Shown here: positions 33,384-40,976 of the stretch, in pieces
How the letters are laid out: every line of letters starts with the position of its first letter
How positions within the stretch are numbered: position 1 is the stretch's first letter
DNA from: Aliirhizobium wenxiniae
Lineage (GTDB): Bacteria; Pseudomonadota; Alphaproteobacteria; Rhizobiales; Rhizobiaceae
Reading direction: 5' to 3'
DNA length: 64,000 nucleotides
Assembly: GCF_014201355.1 (NCBI RefSeq)
Contig: NZ_JACHEG010000001.1
Location: 1,116,001 to 1,180,000 of the forward strand
Notes under the pieces: model-generated
The model's input: only the letters and a program-made list of their open reading frames with translations
Told to the model about the DNA's origin: nothing
Databases searched by the model: none
Program-made: the position numbers and the translations under genes

Positions 33384-34283
33384 ATGGACGCCGACACGAT
33401 ACCGAAGAAAAATTCGGAGCCGACGACCGATGAGAGCCCCAATGGTGACAATGAGCGCAGCAGCCATCCCCTACACCTGATGCCGGGGATGGAGGTCAAG
33501 GCTGCGCCCACGCTTGCCGACCCCGATGCGGAAGCCTTCGTTTCGGAGGCGCTTGAAGATCTGGTCGCCTGCCACATTCCCTTTCTGCTGGCCGGCACAT
33601 TCGCGATCAGCGCCTATACCGGCATTACGAGGCCGACCAAGGATCTCGATATCTTCTGCAAGGCCGGAGACTACACCCGCATCCTCGCCCATTTCAAGGA
33701 GAAGGGTTACGAGATCGAGGTGGAGGACGACCGCTGGCTCGGCAAGATCAAGAAGGGCCGGCACTTCTGCGATGTCATCTTCGCCGCTTCCAACGGCACG
33801 ATGCCGATCAGTGACAGTTGGTTCGAAAACGCCCGCCAGATCGAAATGAACGGCCACAAGGTGCGCATCATTGCCCCGACCGAGCTGATCTGGTCGAAAT
33901 GTTTCGTGCAGCTTCGCCATCGTTACGACGGCGGCGACGTTGTTCACATGATCTTGCGCGCTCATGACCAGATCGATTGGCAAAAGCTGCTCAATTACAT
34001 GGAAGTGCATTGGGAGGTTCTCCTCATCCACCTCCTCAACTTCCGCTGGATCTACCCGACCGAGCGCGACAAGGTGCCGGACTGGCTGCTCGATGAACTG
34101 CTCGACCGTCTGAAGGCCCAGCGCGAACTGCCCCTGCCGCAGATGAAGATTTGCCGCGGCCGCATGTTCAGCCGCGTCGATTTCGAGATCGACGTCAAGG
34201 AATGGGGTTTTGCCGATGTCGGCGGCGAAGGTGATCTGCGCGATGGCATAGACGAGGAAACGAGAGAAGGAGGCCCAGCATGA
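33384..34283 (+). CDS. Nucleotidyltransferase-fold protein, paired with a phosphoesterase
   Basis: A 299-residue protein. After a variable polar N-terminus (about 1-40) it shows a minimal nucleotidyltransferase pattern: G71 in LLAGTFAISAYTG, then D87-x-D89 in TRPTKDLDIF, and a third acidic strand CDVIFA, as in AbiEii/MNT-like enzymes. The C-terminal 110 residues are helical (WQKLLNYMEVHWEVLLIHLLNFRW) and unassigned. GGAG precedes the ATG at 33384. It overlaps the metallophosphoesterase gene (ATGA) and has an EcfG-type promoter. Whether it transfers nucleotides to protein, RNA or a small molecule is unknown. Confidence 0.7.
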   Translation: MDADTIPKKNSEPTTDESPNGDNERSSHPLHLMPGMEVKAAPTLADPDAEAFVSEALEDLVACHIPFLLAGTFAISAYTGITRPTKDLDIFCKAGDYTRILAHFKEKGYEIEVEDDRWLGKIKKGRHFCDVIFAASNGTMPISDSWFENARQIEMNGHKVRIIAPTELIWSKCFVQLRHRYDGGDVVHMILRAHDQIDWQKLLNYMEVHWEVLLIHLLNFRWIYPTERDKVPDWLLDELLDRLKAQRELPLPQMKICRGRMFSRVDFEIDVKEWGFADVGGEGDLRDGIDEETREGGPA

Positions 34284-35038
34284 GCAAGGCGCCCGACAAC
34301 CAGGACACCACCGCACGGGAAAAGGCCAACGTCAAGCAGCGCGTCGCGGCGATGGGCGATCTTCATGTCAAGGAACATGGCTCCGCTTCATACAAAGAGC
34401 TTTTTGCCGAAATTTCACAGGAGGCTGACATTCTCGTGCTGACCGGTGATTTGACCGATCTCGGCAAGCCGAAGGAGGCGGAGTTGCTTGCGGCCGACCT
34501 TCGCTCCTGCTCCATTCCGATGGTCGCCGTTTTGGGCAATCACGATTATGAATGCGGCCATGTCGATGAAGTGAAGGCGATCATCAAGGATGCTGGCGTG
34601 CATCTTCTCGAAGGATCAGCGATCGAGATCAACGGCGTCGGTTTCGCAGGCGTCAAAGGCTTCGCCGGCGGCTTCGGTCGCTACATGCTCGGCTCCTTCG
34701 GCGAACCGGCGATCAAGGCGATGGTCGCCGAAAGTGTCGAAGAGACGATGCGGCTGGAAAACGCGCTGCGGCAGGTGAAGTCCGAACGCGCCATGGTGGT
34801 GCTGCATTATGCGCCCATCCAGCAGACAGTCGAAGGTGAGCCGCCGGAAATCTTCCCCTTTCTCGGCTCGTCCCGCCTTGCAGAAACCATTGATCGCTTC
34901 CCGGTGAAAGCCGTCGTTCACGGCCACGCCCATCGCGGCACCTACGAGGGCAAAACTCCCGGCGGTGCGCCGGTCTATAACGTTGCCTCCCATATAGAGA
35001 AGCCGACCGGTAAGGCGTATGCGCTGCTGGAGTTGTGA
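34280..35038 (+). CDS. Calcineurin-like metallophosphoesterase
   Basis: A 252-residue phosphoesterase with all five metal-site motifs: D27-x-H29 (GDLH), GD57 (TGDLTD), GN87H88D (GNHDYE), a later histidine in VLHYAP and HGHAH near the C-terminus. It resembles the YfcE/Icc-like class, which hydrolyses phosphodiesters or nucleotides. The gene starts inside the end of the nucleotidyltransferase gene (four-base ATGA overlap), so the two products are made together. The pairing suggests opposing or sequential chemistry on one nucleotide product, which is inference. Confidence 0.85.
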   Translation: MSKAPDNQDTTAREKANVKQRVAAMGDLHVKEHGSASYKELFAEISQEADILVLTGDLTDLGKPKEAELLAADLRSCSIPMVAVLGNHDYECGHVDEVKAIIKDAGVHLLEGSAIEINGVGFAGVKGFAGGFGRYMLGSFGEPAIKAMVAESVEETMRLENALRQVKSERAMVVLHYAPIQQTVEGEPPEIFPFLGSSRLAETIDRFPVKAVVHGHAHRGTYEGKTPGGAPVYNVASHIEKPTGKAYALLEL

Positions 35039-35053
35039 GTACCGCCCCCAGGC

Positions 35054-35099
35054 CGCCCTCACCCTAGCCCTCCCCCGGCGAGCGGGAGAGGGTGCCGGC
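35054..35099. repeat. Rhizobial intergenic palindromic repeat (single copy here)
   Basis: The stretch CCCTCACCCTAGCCCTCCCC and the following inverted GGGAGAGGGTGCCGG form a hairpin (35068-35092). The words are those of a repeat I recall as very common between genes in Rhizobiales. It lies after the phosphoesterase gene and before the treZ promoter, and may act as an attenuator or mRNA stabiliser. Confidence 0.65.
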
Positions 35100-35172
35100 A
35101 GGCGAATGCGGGGCAGTCGCCAACCCTAATCTCCCGACTCCACCGAAAATCACCGCACCTCGCCCCACCCAT

Positions 35173-35197
35173 GGAACCGTAAGCCTCTTCACCCGTT
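35173..35197 (+). promoter_or_regulatory. Perfect EcfG promoter of treZ
   Basis: GGAAC (35173-35177), 16 bases, CGTT (35194-35197): exact match to the general-stress consensus GGAAC-N16-CGTT, 36 bases upstream of the treZ ATG. Confidence 0.8.
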
Positions 35198-35232
35198 TGC
35201 CGGTCTCGTTCACCAGCGAAGGACCGGGTCGT

Positions 35233-37044
35233 ATGACGGACGTGCATTCCGCCGAAGAGTTTCGAGTTTTTCCAAAGACTTGGGGAGCGGAATATGTCGC
35301 TCTCGGCGAGGTGCGTTTCCGGCTGTGGGCACCGGGCCTGAAGACGGTGATGCTGCGCCTCGATGGCGAAGATACCGAGATGAGCGCCAGTCGCGACGGC
35401 TGGTTCGAAATTCTGGCAACCGGCGTCTCTGCCGGCTCCGAATATAACTTCGTCCTCGCCGATGGCACCGTCGTTCCGGACCCTGCTTCCCGCGCCCAGA
35501 AGGATGACGTCAACGGCCCGTCGCTCGTCATCGACCCGACCAATTACGACTGGCAGGATACCGACTGGACAGGTCGCCCCTGGGAAGAAGCCGTCGTCTA
35601 CGAACTGCATTTCGGTACATTCACTCCGGAGGGCACGTTCCACGCCGCGATCGACAAACTGCCTTATCTCGCCGATCTCGGCGTCACCATGGTCGAGGTC
35701 ATGCCGCTCTCCCAATTCGGCGGCAAGCGCGGCTGGGGTTATGACGGCGTGCTGCTTTACGCCCCCCATTCGGCCTATGGCCCGCCGGAAGACTTCAAGG
35801 CCTTCGTTGATGCCGCCCACCGGAATGGCATTTCCGTCGTGCTCGATATCGTCCTCAACCACTTCGGTCCCGAGGGCAATTACCTGCCGCTTCTGGCACC
35901 CGACTTCTTCCACAAGGAACGCATGACGCCCTGGGGCGCCGGCATTGCCTATGATGCCGATGCCGCCCGCCGCTATATCGCGGAGGCACCGCTTTACTGG
36001 CTGGAGGAGTACCATCTCGATGGCCTTCGCTTCGATGCGATCGACCAGATCGAGGATATGTCCGACAAACATATCCTGATTGAGATCGCGGAACGCATCC
36101 GCGCGGATATCACCGATCGGCCAATCCACCTGACAACCGAAGACTGCCGCAATGTCACCGTGCTGCATCCACGCGACGAGGACGGTTTGGCACCGCTTTT
36201 CACCGGCGAATGGAACGACGATTTCCACAATGCCGTGCATGTCTTCGCTACCGGCGAGACCCATGCCTATTATGGGGATTTCGCCGAGAGCCCGGAAAAG
36301 CTTGTCGCCCGTTGCCTGGCGGAAGGTTTTGCCTATCAAGGCGAGATCTCGCCGCAATCGGGCAAAAAGCGCGGCGTCGACAGCACCAGCCAACCGCCTA
36401 TAGCCTTCGTCGATTTCATCCAGAACCACGACCAGACCGGCAACCGCGCGCAAGGCGAGCGCCTTATCTCGCTGGCCGGCGACACGCGCACGAAAATCCT
36501 GCTCGCCACCCTTATTCTGTCGCCGCATATCCCGCTGATCTTCATGGGCGAGGAATATGGCGAGACCAACCCATTCCTGTTCTTCACCGATTTCCACGGC
36601 GATCTGGCAAAGGCTGTTCGCGAAGGACGGGCAAGGGAATTCGAAGGCCATGCGGGTCACGGCGAAAAGGTGCCGGACCCGAACGCGAAAAGGACATTCG
36701 AAAGGTCGAAACTCGACTGGGAGAAACTTGGATCACCCAAAGGTCGGGAATGGTTCGAGTTCACCAGGGAACTGCTGAAACTTCGGCAGGAGATCATTGT
36801 CCCGTTGCTGGCAACCGCGAAAGGCGGAACCGGCAAGGTGATCGAGACCGACACCGGATATCTAGCCGTCTCGTGGGATTTCCCCAAGGGCAGGCTCGCG
36901 ATCGCGCTCAACATCGGTGATGCAGCAAGACCGCTTCCCGCAATGCCGAGCAGACCGATCTATGCTTTTCCGAAAAAGGATCATCCGGAGCGCCTTAGCG
37001 AACTTTCCCACAATTCCATCATCGTCAGTTTCGAAAAGGCATGA
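35233..37044 (+). CDS. treZ: Malto-oligosyltrehalose trehalohydrolase
   Basis: A 603-residue GH13 enzyme that releases trehalose from maltooligosyl trehalose. It has an N-terminal carbohydrate-binding-like domain (about 15-110, FRLWAPGLKTVMLRLDG) and a catalytic barrel with the nucleophile in GLRFDAIDQI, the acid in TTEDCRN and NHDQTGNRA. The ATG at 35233 follows GAAGGA. It overlaps treY by four bases (ATGA), so both are translated as a unit. An exact EcfG promoter upstream predicts induction in stress, in line with trehalose as osmoprotectant. Confidence 0.93.
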   Translation: MTDVHSAEEFRVFPKTWGAEYVALGEVRFRLWAPGLKTVMLRLDGEDTEMSASRDGWFEILATGVSAGSEYNFVLADGTVVPDPASRAQKDDVNGPSLVIDPTNYDWQDTDWTGRPWEEAVVYELHFGTFTPEGTFHAAIDKLPYLADLGVTMVEVMPLSQFGGKRGWGYDGVLLYAPHSAYGPPEDFKAFVDAAHRNGISVVLDIVLNHFGPEGNYLPLLAPDFFHKERMTPWGAGIAYDADAARRYIAEAPLYWLEEYHLDGLRFDAIDQIEDMSDKHILIEIAERIRADITDRPIHLTTEDCRNVTVLHPRDEDGLAPLFTGEWNDDFHNAVHVFATGETHAYYGDFAESPEKLVARCLAEGFAYQGEISPQSGKKRGVDSTSQPPIAFVDFIQNHDQTGNRAQGERLISLAGDTRTKILLATLILSPHIPLIFMGEEYGETNPFLFFTDFHGDLAKAVREGRAREFEGHAGHGEKVPDPNAKRTFERSKLDWEKLGSPKGREWFEFTRELLKLRQEIIVPLLATAKGGTGKVIETDTGYLAVSWDFPKGRLAIALNIGDAARPLPAMPSRPIYAFPKKDHPERLSELSHNSIIVSFEKA

Positions 37045-39590
37045 GCCGCCGCATGATCCCGACCGCGACCTACCGCATCCAGTTCCGCAATGGCATGACC
37101 TTCGATCGCGCCGCAGCGCTCGTGCCTTATCTCAAGCGCCTGGGCATAAGCCATCTCTATGCCTCGCCGATCTTCACCGCTACGACCGGCTCCACCCACG
37201 GTTATGATGTTACCGACGCCAACGAGATCGATCCGGCGATCGGCGGCCGGGAAGGTTTCGACCGGATGGTGAAGGCGCTGAAGGCAGAAGACCTCGGTCT
37301 GATCCTTGACATCGTGCCGAACCATATGGCCGCCTCGCTCGAGAATCCGTGGTGGCGCGATGTCATCGAGCATGGCGAAAAAAGCCGTTACGCCCATCAT
37401 TTCGATATCGACTGGTCAAGCCGCCTCACCCTGCCCTTCCTCGGCGACGCGTTCGAAGCGGTGCTGGAGGCAGGCGAAATCACGCTTAAACATGACCCGA
37501 AGACTGGCAAACCGGCCCTCGCCTATTTCGATACTTTTTATCCCCTGAGCCCGGAAACCTACCCCGGCAGCGAAACGGGGTTGCTGCAGATTAGCGACAA
37601 AGCCGTCATTGCCGATCTCCATGACCGGCAGCCTTATCGGCTGATGTCCTGGCGCGATGCATCACGCGATCTTTCCTATCGCCGCTTTTTTGAGATCACC
37701 GGGCTCGCAGGTATCCGCGTCGAGGATGACGATGTCTTCGACGACACGCATCGCCTGATCCTTGAGCTGGTACGCTCAGGCGCCGTCGATGGCCTGCGCG
37801 TCGACCATATCGATGGACTTGCCGATCCCAAAGCCTATCTCGAACGCCTTCGACAGGAAGCCGGGCAGGACTATTACATCACGGTCGAAAAAATCCTTGG
37901 CGAAGAAGAGGATCTTGCGTCCGACTGGCCTGTCTCCGGCACGACAGGATACGAGTTTATCGCGACCCTAAGCGACGCCCTTGTGGACGGCGAACGGTTA
38001 CCCCAGCTTCATGCGGCTTATGCGACATTGACCGGAGCATCTCCGGACATGGCAGATGAGCTGCGCGCAGCCAAATTGCTGATGGTTGACAACAACTTCG
38101 CGGGCGAAGTTGCAACCCTCGTAAAGCTTGCTGAATCAATACATGAAGAACGTCCGGAGGACGCCTCTTTCGCATCGGGGGCGATCAGAGCCGGGCTCAG
38201 GGAACTGCTGGTGGCCTTCCCGGTGTATCGCACTTACGGCACCCCCGATGGCATGCCCCCCGAAGGCCGTCAGATGCTGGAAAAGGTCGCAACCGATATC
38301 CGGCGCAGCAAGACGACAGCAGATCTCTCCGCCCTGCCATTCCTGGCAAAGATCCTGAATGGCGACCTCGCGACCCAGCTATCACACAAGGCCTCGACAT
38401 TCCGCACCCGCTTCCAGCAATTGACCGGGCCGTTGATGGCGAAGTCAGTGGAAGATACGCTCTTCTTCCGACACCACGCTTTGATTGCTCTCAATGAGGT
38501 CGGTGCTGAACCTCTGCCACGAGAGTTTTCGCTGGACCGTTTCCACGAACAGATGATCGAGCGACAGAAACGTCAGCCGGATGCGCTTTCAGGCACCTCC
38601 ACCCACGATACCAAGCGGGGCGAAGACGCTCGCGCGCGGCTTTATGCATTAAGTGAAGCGCCGAAGATCTGGGCTGACGCAGTCGAACGTTGGCGGCGGG
38701 CCAACAGTGCTTCCGTAACCCATCTTGACGACGGGCCAGCGCCGGAGCCCGCCGTGGAATGGATGCTGTATCAGGCGTTGGCTGGCGTCTGGCCAGCCGA
38801 CCTGACGCCGGATGACGCCATGGGCCTTGCCAAACTGAAGGAACGTTTTCAGGCATATGCCGAAAAGGCGATCCGCGAGGCAAAGCTGCGCACCAATTGG
38901 GCGGATGGCAAAACGGATTACGAGGCAGCCGTTAAGAACTACATTCATGCGATGCTCTCACCCGAAAACGACGTCTTCCTCGTGGACTTCGCCTCTACTC
39001 TCCGCCCATTTTTCCGCGCTGGCAGTGTCAACTCCATTTCCCAGACGATCTTCAAGCTGACGGCTCCCGGCGTGCCTGATATCTATCAGGGCAGCGAGAC
39101 CTGCGATCTGTCGCTCGTTGATCCTGACAACCGGCGCGAACCGGATTTCGAAAGCCTGTCGCAACAGTTTTCGGAAGCTGGAGAGCTCGATACGTCCTCC
39201 GAAGATGGTTGGTTGAGCGGTCACTTCAAACAGCAGATTATCGGCAAGATATTGAAGCTCCGCCGGACCCTACCCGATCTCTTCCGTAACGGTGAGTATA
39301 TCCCGCTGGAAGTGAACGGCGTACGCGCGAAGAACATTGTCGCTTTCGCGCGGCATGATGATCGCAATGCCTTGCTGGTGGTGACACCACGCCATGTTCT
39401 GGAGGCATTGCAGGATCTGGCATCGTCCCGCTCCGCCCACTGGGCCGCGACGCGTGTCGTATTACCGCCATCGCTTGCGGAACGGCGTTACCGGGATATT
39501 TTTTCGGGCCGTATCTTTGATTTTTCCGGTGATGCTTCGGTCAACTGGGCCTTTGCCGATCATCCTTTCGCAGTTCTGCTGGCAGAATGA
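37041..39590 (+). CDS. treY: Malto-oligosyltrehalose synthase
   Basis: An 849-residue GH13 family enzyme that converts the reducing end of a maltooligosaccharide into a trehalose unit by intramolecular transglucosylation. Signatures are TATYRIQFRNGMTF at the start, the nucleophile in GLRVDHIDGLADP, the acid in VEKILGEEE and STHDTKRGEDARARL. It acts directly before TreZ. The gene begins within the last four bases of treZ. No treX or glycogen genes occur in the window. Confidence 0.94.
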   Translation: MSRRMIPTATYRIQFRNGMTFDRAAALVPYLKRLGISHLYASPIFTATTGSTHGYDVTDANEIDPAIGGREGFDRMVKALKAEDLGLILDIVPNHMAASLENPWWRDVIEHGEKSRYAHHFDIDWSSRLTLPFLGDAFEAVLEAGEITLKHDPKTGKPALAYFDTFYPLSPETYPGSETGLLQISDKAVIADLHDRQPYRLMSWRDASRDLSYRRFFEITGLAGIRVEDDDVFDDTHRLILELVRSGAVDGLRVDHIDGLADPKAYLERLRQEAGQDYYITVEKILGEEEDLASDWPVSGTTGYEFIATLSDALVDGERLPQLHAAYATLTGASPDMADELRAAKLLMVDNNFAGEVATLVKLAESIHEERPEDASFASGAIRAGLRELLVAFPVYRTYGTPDGMPPEGRQMLEKVATDIRRSKTTADLSALPFLAKILNGDLATQLSHKASTFRTRFQQLTGPLMAKSVEDTLFFRHHALIALNEVGAEPLPREFSLDRFHEQMIERQKRQPDALSGTSTHDTKRGEDARARLYALSEAPKIWADAVERWRRANSASVTHLDDGPAPEPAVEWMLYQALAGVWPADLTPDDAMGLAKLKERFQAYAEKAIREAKLRTNWADGKTDYEAAVKNYIHAMLSPENDVFLVDFASTLRPFFRAGSVNSISQTIFKLTAPGVPDIYQGSETCDLSLVDPDNRREPDFESLSQQFSEAGELDTSSEDGWLSGHFKQQIIGKILKLRRTLPDLFRNGEYIPLEVNGVRAKNIVAFARHDDRNALLVVTPRHVLEALQDLASSRSAHWAATRVVLPPSLAERRYRDIFSGRIFDFSGDASVNWAFADHPFAVLLAE

Positions 39591-39610
39591 GATCCTGAAA
39601 ATCGCACAAG

Positions 39611-39647
39611 AAGAAACCGCCGGACTTTTCAGCCCAGCGGTTTTCTG
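39611..39647 (+). terminator. Terminator of the treZY operon
   Basis: GAAACCGC (39613-39620) and GCGGTTTTC (39637-39645) form a hairpin, 20 bases after the treY stop, with T residues at its 3' side. Confidence 0.7.
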
Positions 39648-39671
39648 TCTCGCCGCATCTTTACTACGGGC

Positions 39672-39746
39672 TTAACGAAGTCCGAAAAACGAAAGAATTG
39701 CGAGGACGATGACGACGGCTCCAACGAGCCAGACAATGCTGTTCAT
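39672..39746 (-). CDS. 24-residue membrane microprotein, copy 2
   Basis: The minus strand from ATG at 39746 to TAA at 39672 encodes 24 residues: MNSIVWLVGAVVIVLAILSF and FGLR. It is one hydrophobic helix with an AGGAGAAC ribosome site. Seventeen of 24 residues, including the first 14 apart from one I/V change, match copy 1 just upstream, and the ribosome-site region is nearly identical. The tandem pair must come from a duplication. It has no promoter of its own visible, so it should be read from the EcfG promoter of copy 1. Confidence 0.75.
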   Translation of the reverse strand: MNSIVWLVGAVVIVLAILSFFGLR

Positions 39747-39792
39747 GATGTTCTCCTGAAAGGTTTGAAACCGAAAAGCGACATGCTCCCGG

Positions 39793-39867
39793 TCAAGCAA
39801 AACCGACAAGATTGAGAACCGCGATGACGATCACGACTGCTCCGACCAACCAAATGATACTGTTCAT
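39793..39867 (-). CDS. 24-residue membrane microprotein, copy 1
   Basis: The minus strand from ATG at 39867 to TGA at 39793 encodes 24 residues: MNSIIWLVGAVVIVIAVLNL and VGFA. It is almost all one transmembrane helix, with AAGGAGAACGTC before the ATG. A perfect EcfG promoter lies 30-54 bases upstream. Small single-helix proteins of this kind are known in stress regulons of rhizobia only as hypothetical; they may tune a membrane enzyme or membrane state, which is speculation. Confidence 0.78.
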   Translation of the reverse strand: MNSIIWLVGAVVIVIAVLNLVGFA

Positions 39868-39896
39868 GACGTTCTCCTTTTGATGTCGCAAAAGTG

Positions 39897-39921
39897 AACG
39901 GTCGCAACCCCAAAAGGTTCC
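39897..39921 (-). promoter_or_regulatory. Perfect EcfG promoter of the microprotein pair
   Basis: On the minus strand GGAAC (39921-39917), 16 bases, CGTT (39900-39897): exact match to GGAAC-N16-CGTT, 30 bases from the start codon at 39867. Confidence 0.8.
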
Positions 39922-39976
39922 CGGATCAACACGCTGTTGGGCGTCATTTTCAGACGCTCGAAAATGACGGGAAACG

Positions 39977-40381
39977 TTATGGCCCATCACGCCTCAAGCC
40001 CGAAATTCGATCGAGCTTTCCGTGCTCTGCCTTGTCAAAATATTGGTTGGACAGCAGCCAGCCCTTGAGCGGTCTAAGCGGCAGGATGCAGGTCAAAAGC
40101 AGAAACGGGAGCGAGGTGAAGAAATGGATCCAGAACGGAGGCTGGTAGATAGCCTCGATCAGGACCGCCAGCGCCACGCTCGGCACGCAGGCGAAACATA
40201 CCACGAAAAAAGCCGGCCCGTCGGCAGGGTCGGCAAACCCGTAGTCCAGACCGCAGACCTCGCAACTCGGCTTCATCGAAAGGAAGCCATCGAATAAATG
40301 GCCCTGCCCGCAGCGCGGGCAGCGACCTCGTAACCCTGTATTAGACGGCGAAAGTGTCGGCCAGTGCGCTTCATGTCCCAT
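39977..40381 (-). CDS. DUF983 zinc-ribbon membrane protein
   Basis: A 134-residue protein. The N-terminal part is a four-cysteine zinc ribbon (CPRCGQGHLF, then CEVCGLDYGF), followed by the DUF983 pattern FADPADGPAFFV. Two transmembrane helices follow (about residues 60-80 and 85-110). The ATG at 40381 is preceded by GAGGAAG. DUF983 proteins are widespread in alphaproteobacteria, often near cytochrome oxidase genes; function unknown. No oxidase genes are nearby here. Confidence 0.88.
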   Translation of the reverse strand: MGHEAHWPTLSPSNTGLRGRCPRCGQGHLFDGFLSMKPSCEVCGLDYGFADPADGPAFFVVCFACVPSVALAVLIEAIYQPPFWIHFFTSLPFLLLTCILPLRPLKGWLLSNQYFDKAEHGKLDRISGLRRDGP

Positions 40382-40519
40382 GGATCCGGCTTCCTCTCGA
40401 AATTCATCTGAAGAATGCCTAGCGCTGAACATTAGCAATCATCAAGGTAGCAAGATGTAGCGCGTCAATCTGCCCATCTCAAAAGATGCACTCGTCAAAA
40501 ATGCAACCCTGATTGGAGG

Positions 40520-40816
40520 TTAATCCCAGATTCGCTCGCGCTTCACATACCGGTCAATAATCCTCAGGCTGCGATCAGGTTCGATAATATAGGTTTCATG
40601 CACCTCGCGACCCACCTGGTTGGTGAATTCATGCGAGAACGTACTGCCGACAGGCGACCTGGTAAGCTTGGTGCGCGGTTGCCCGCCGTAGGTGATACTG
40701 CCAGGTATCGGAGCGAGGCCGGACCCGCTGTTGAAGCTGTAGCCAACGGTGGTGGCCGAGGCAGAGCAGCCCGCAAGAGCGAGCGCCAGAATGGATAAGA
40801 CAAGAGCCGGTTTCAT
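40520..40816 (-). CDS. Small lipoprotein, unknown
   Basis: A 98-residue product with a lipobox (ALALAGCSASA, C17) after a short hydrophobic signal. The mature part (VGYSFNSGSGLAPIPGSITYGGQP, HETYIIEPDRSLRIIDRYVKRERIW) is polar and probably beta-structured, facing the periplasm from an anchored N-terminus. No family is recognised. It is divergent from the amidase gene. Confidence 0.7.
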   Translation of the reverse strand: MKPALVLSILALALAGCSASATTVGYSFNSGSGLAPIPGSITYGGQPRTKLTRSPVGSTFSHEFTNQVGREVHETYIIEPDRSLRIIDRYVKRERIWD

Positions 40817-40976
40817 GGCATCATCCTTGAACGGAAGGACCGTCTGCGCGATCCCTTTCTTTGGTGATGACGATGAAATAGGGCTCTGCGAATAATTCCG
40901 CTACCCTCGCCGAAGATATCGGCTACATCTTTGAGCCAGCCATTCCAATGAAGCCAGCCCATTTAAGGAAGCATTC

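Noticed and set aside
33384..35038. The nucleotidyltransferase/phosphoesterase pair as an AbiE-like phage-defence or toxin-antitoxin system
   Set aside because: No antitoxin-type DNA-binding partner, no phage or mobile DNA nearby, and the promoter indicates stress regulation; kept only as an enzyme pair.
35059..36660. Long antisense frame (533 codons) across treZ
   Set aside because: Shadow; the treZ frame has all GH13 motifs and the antisense product has none.
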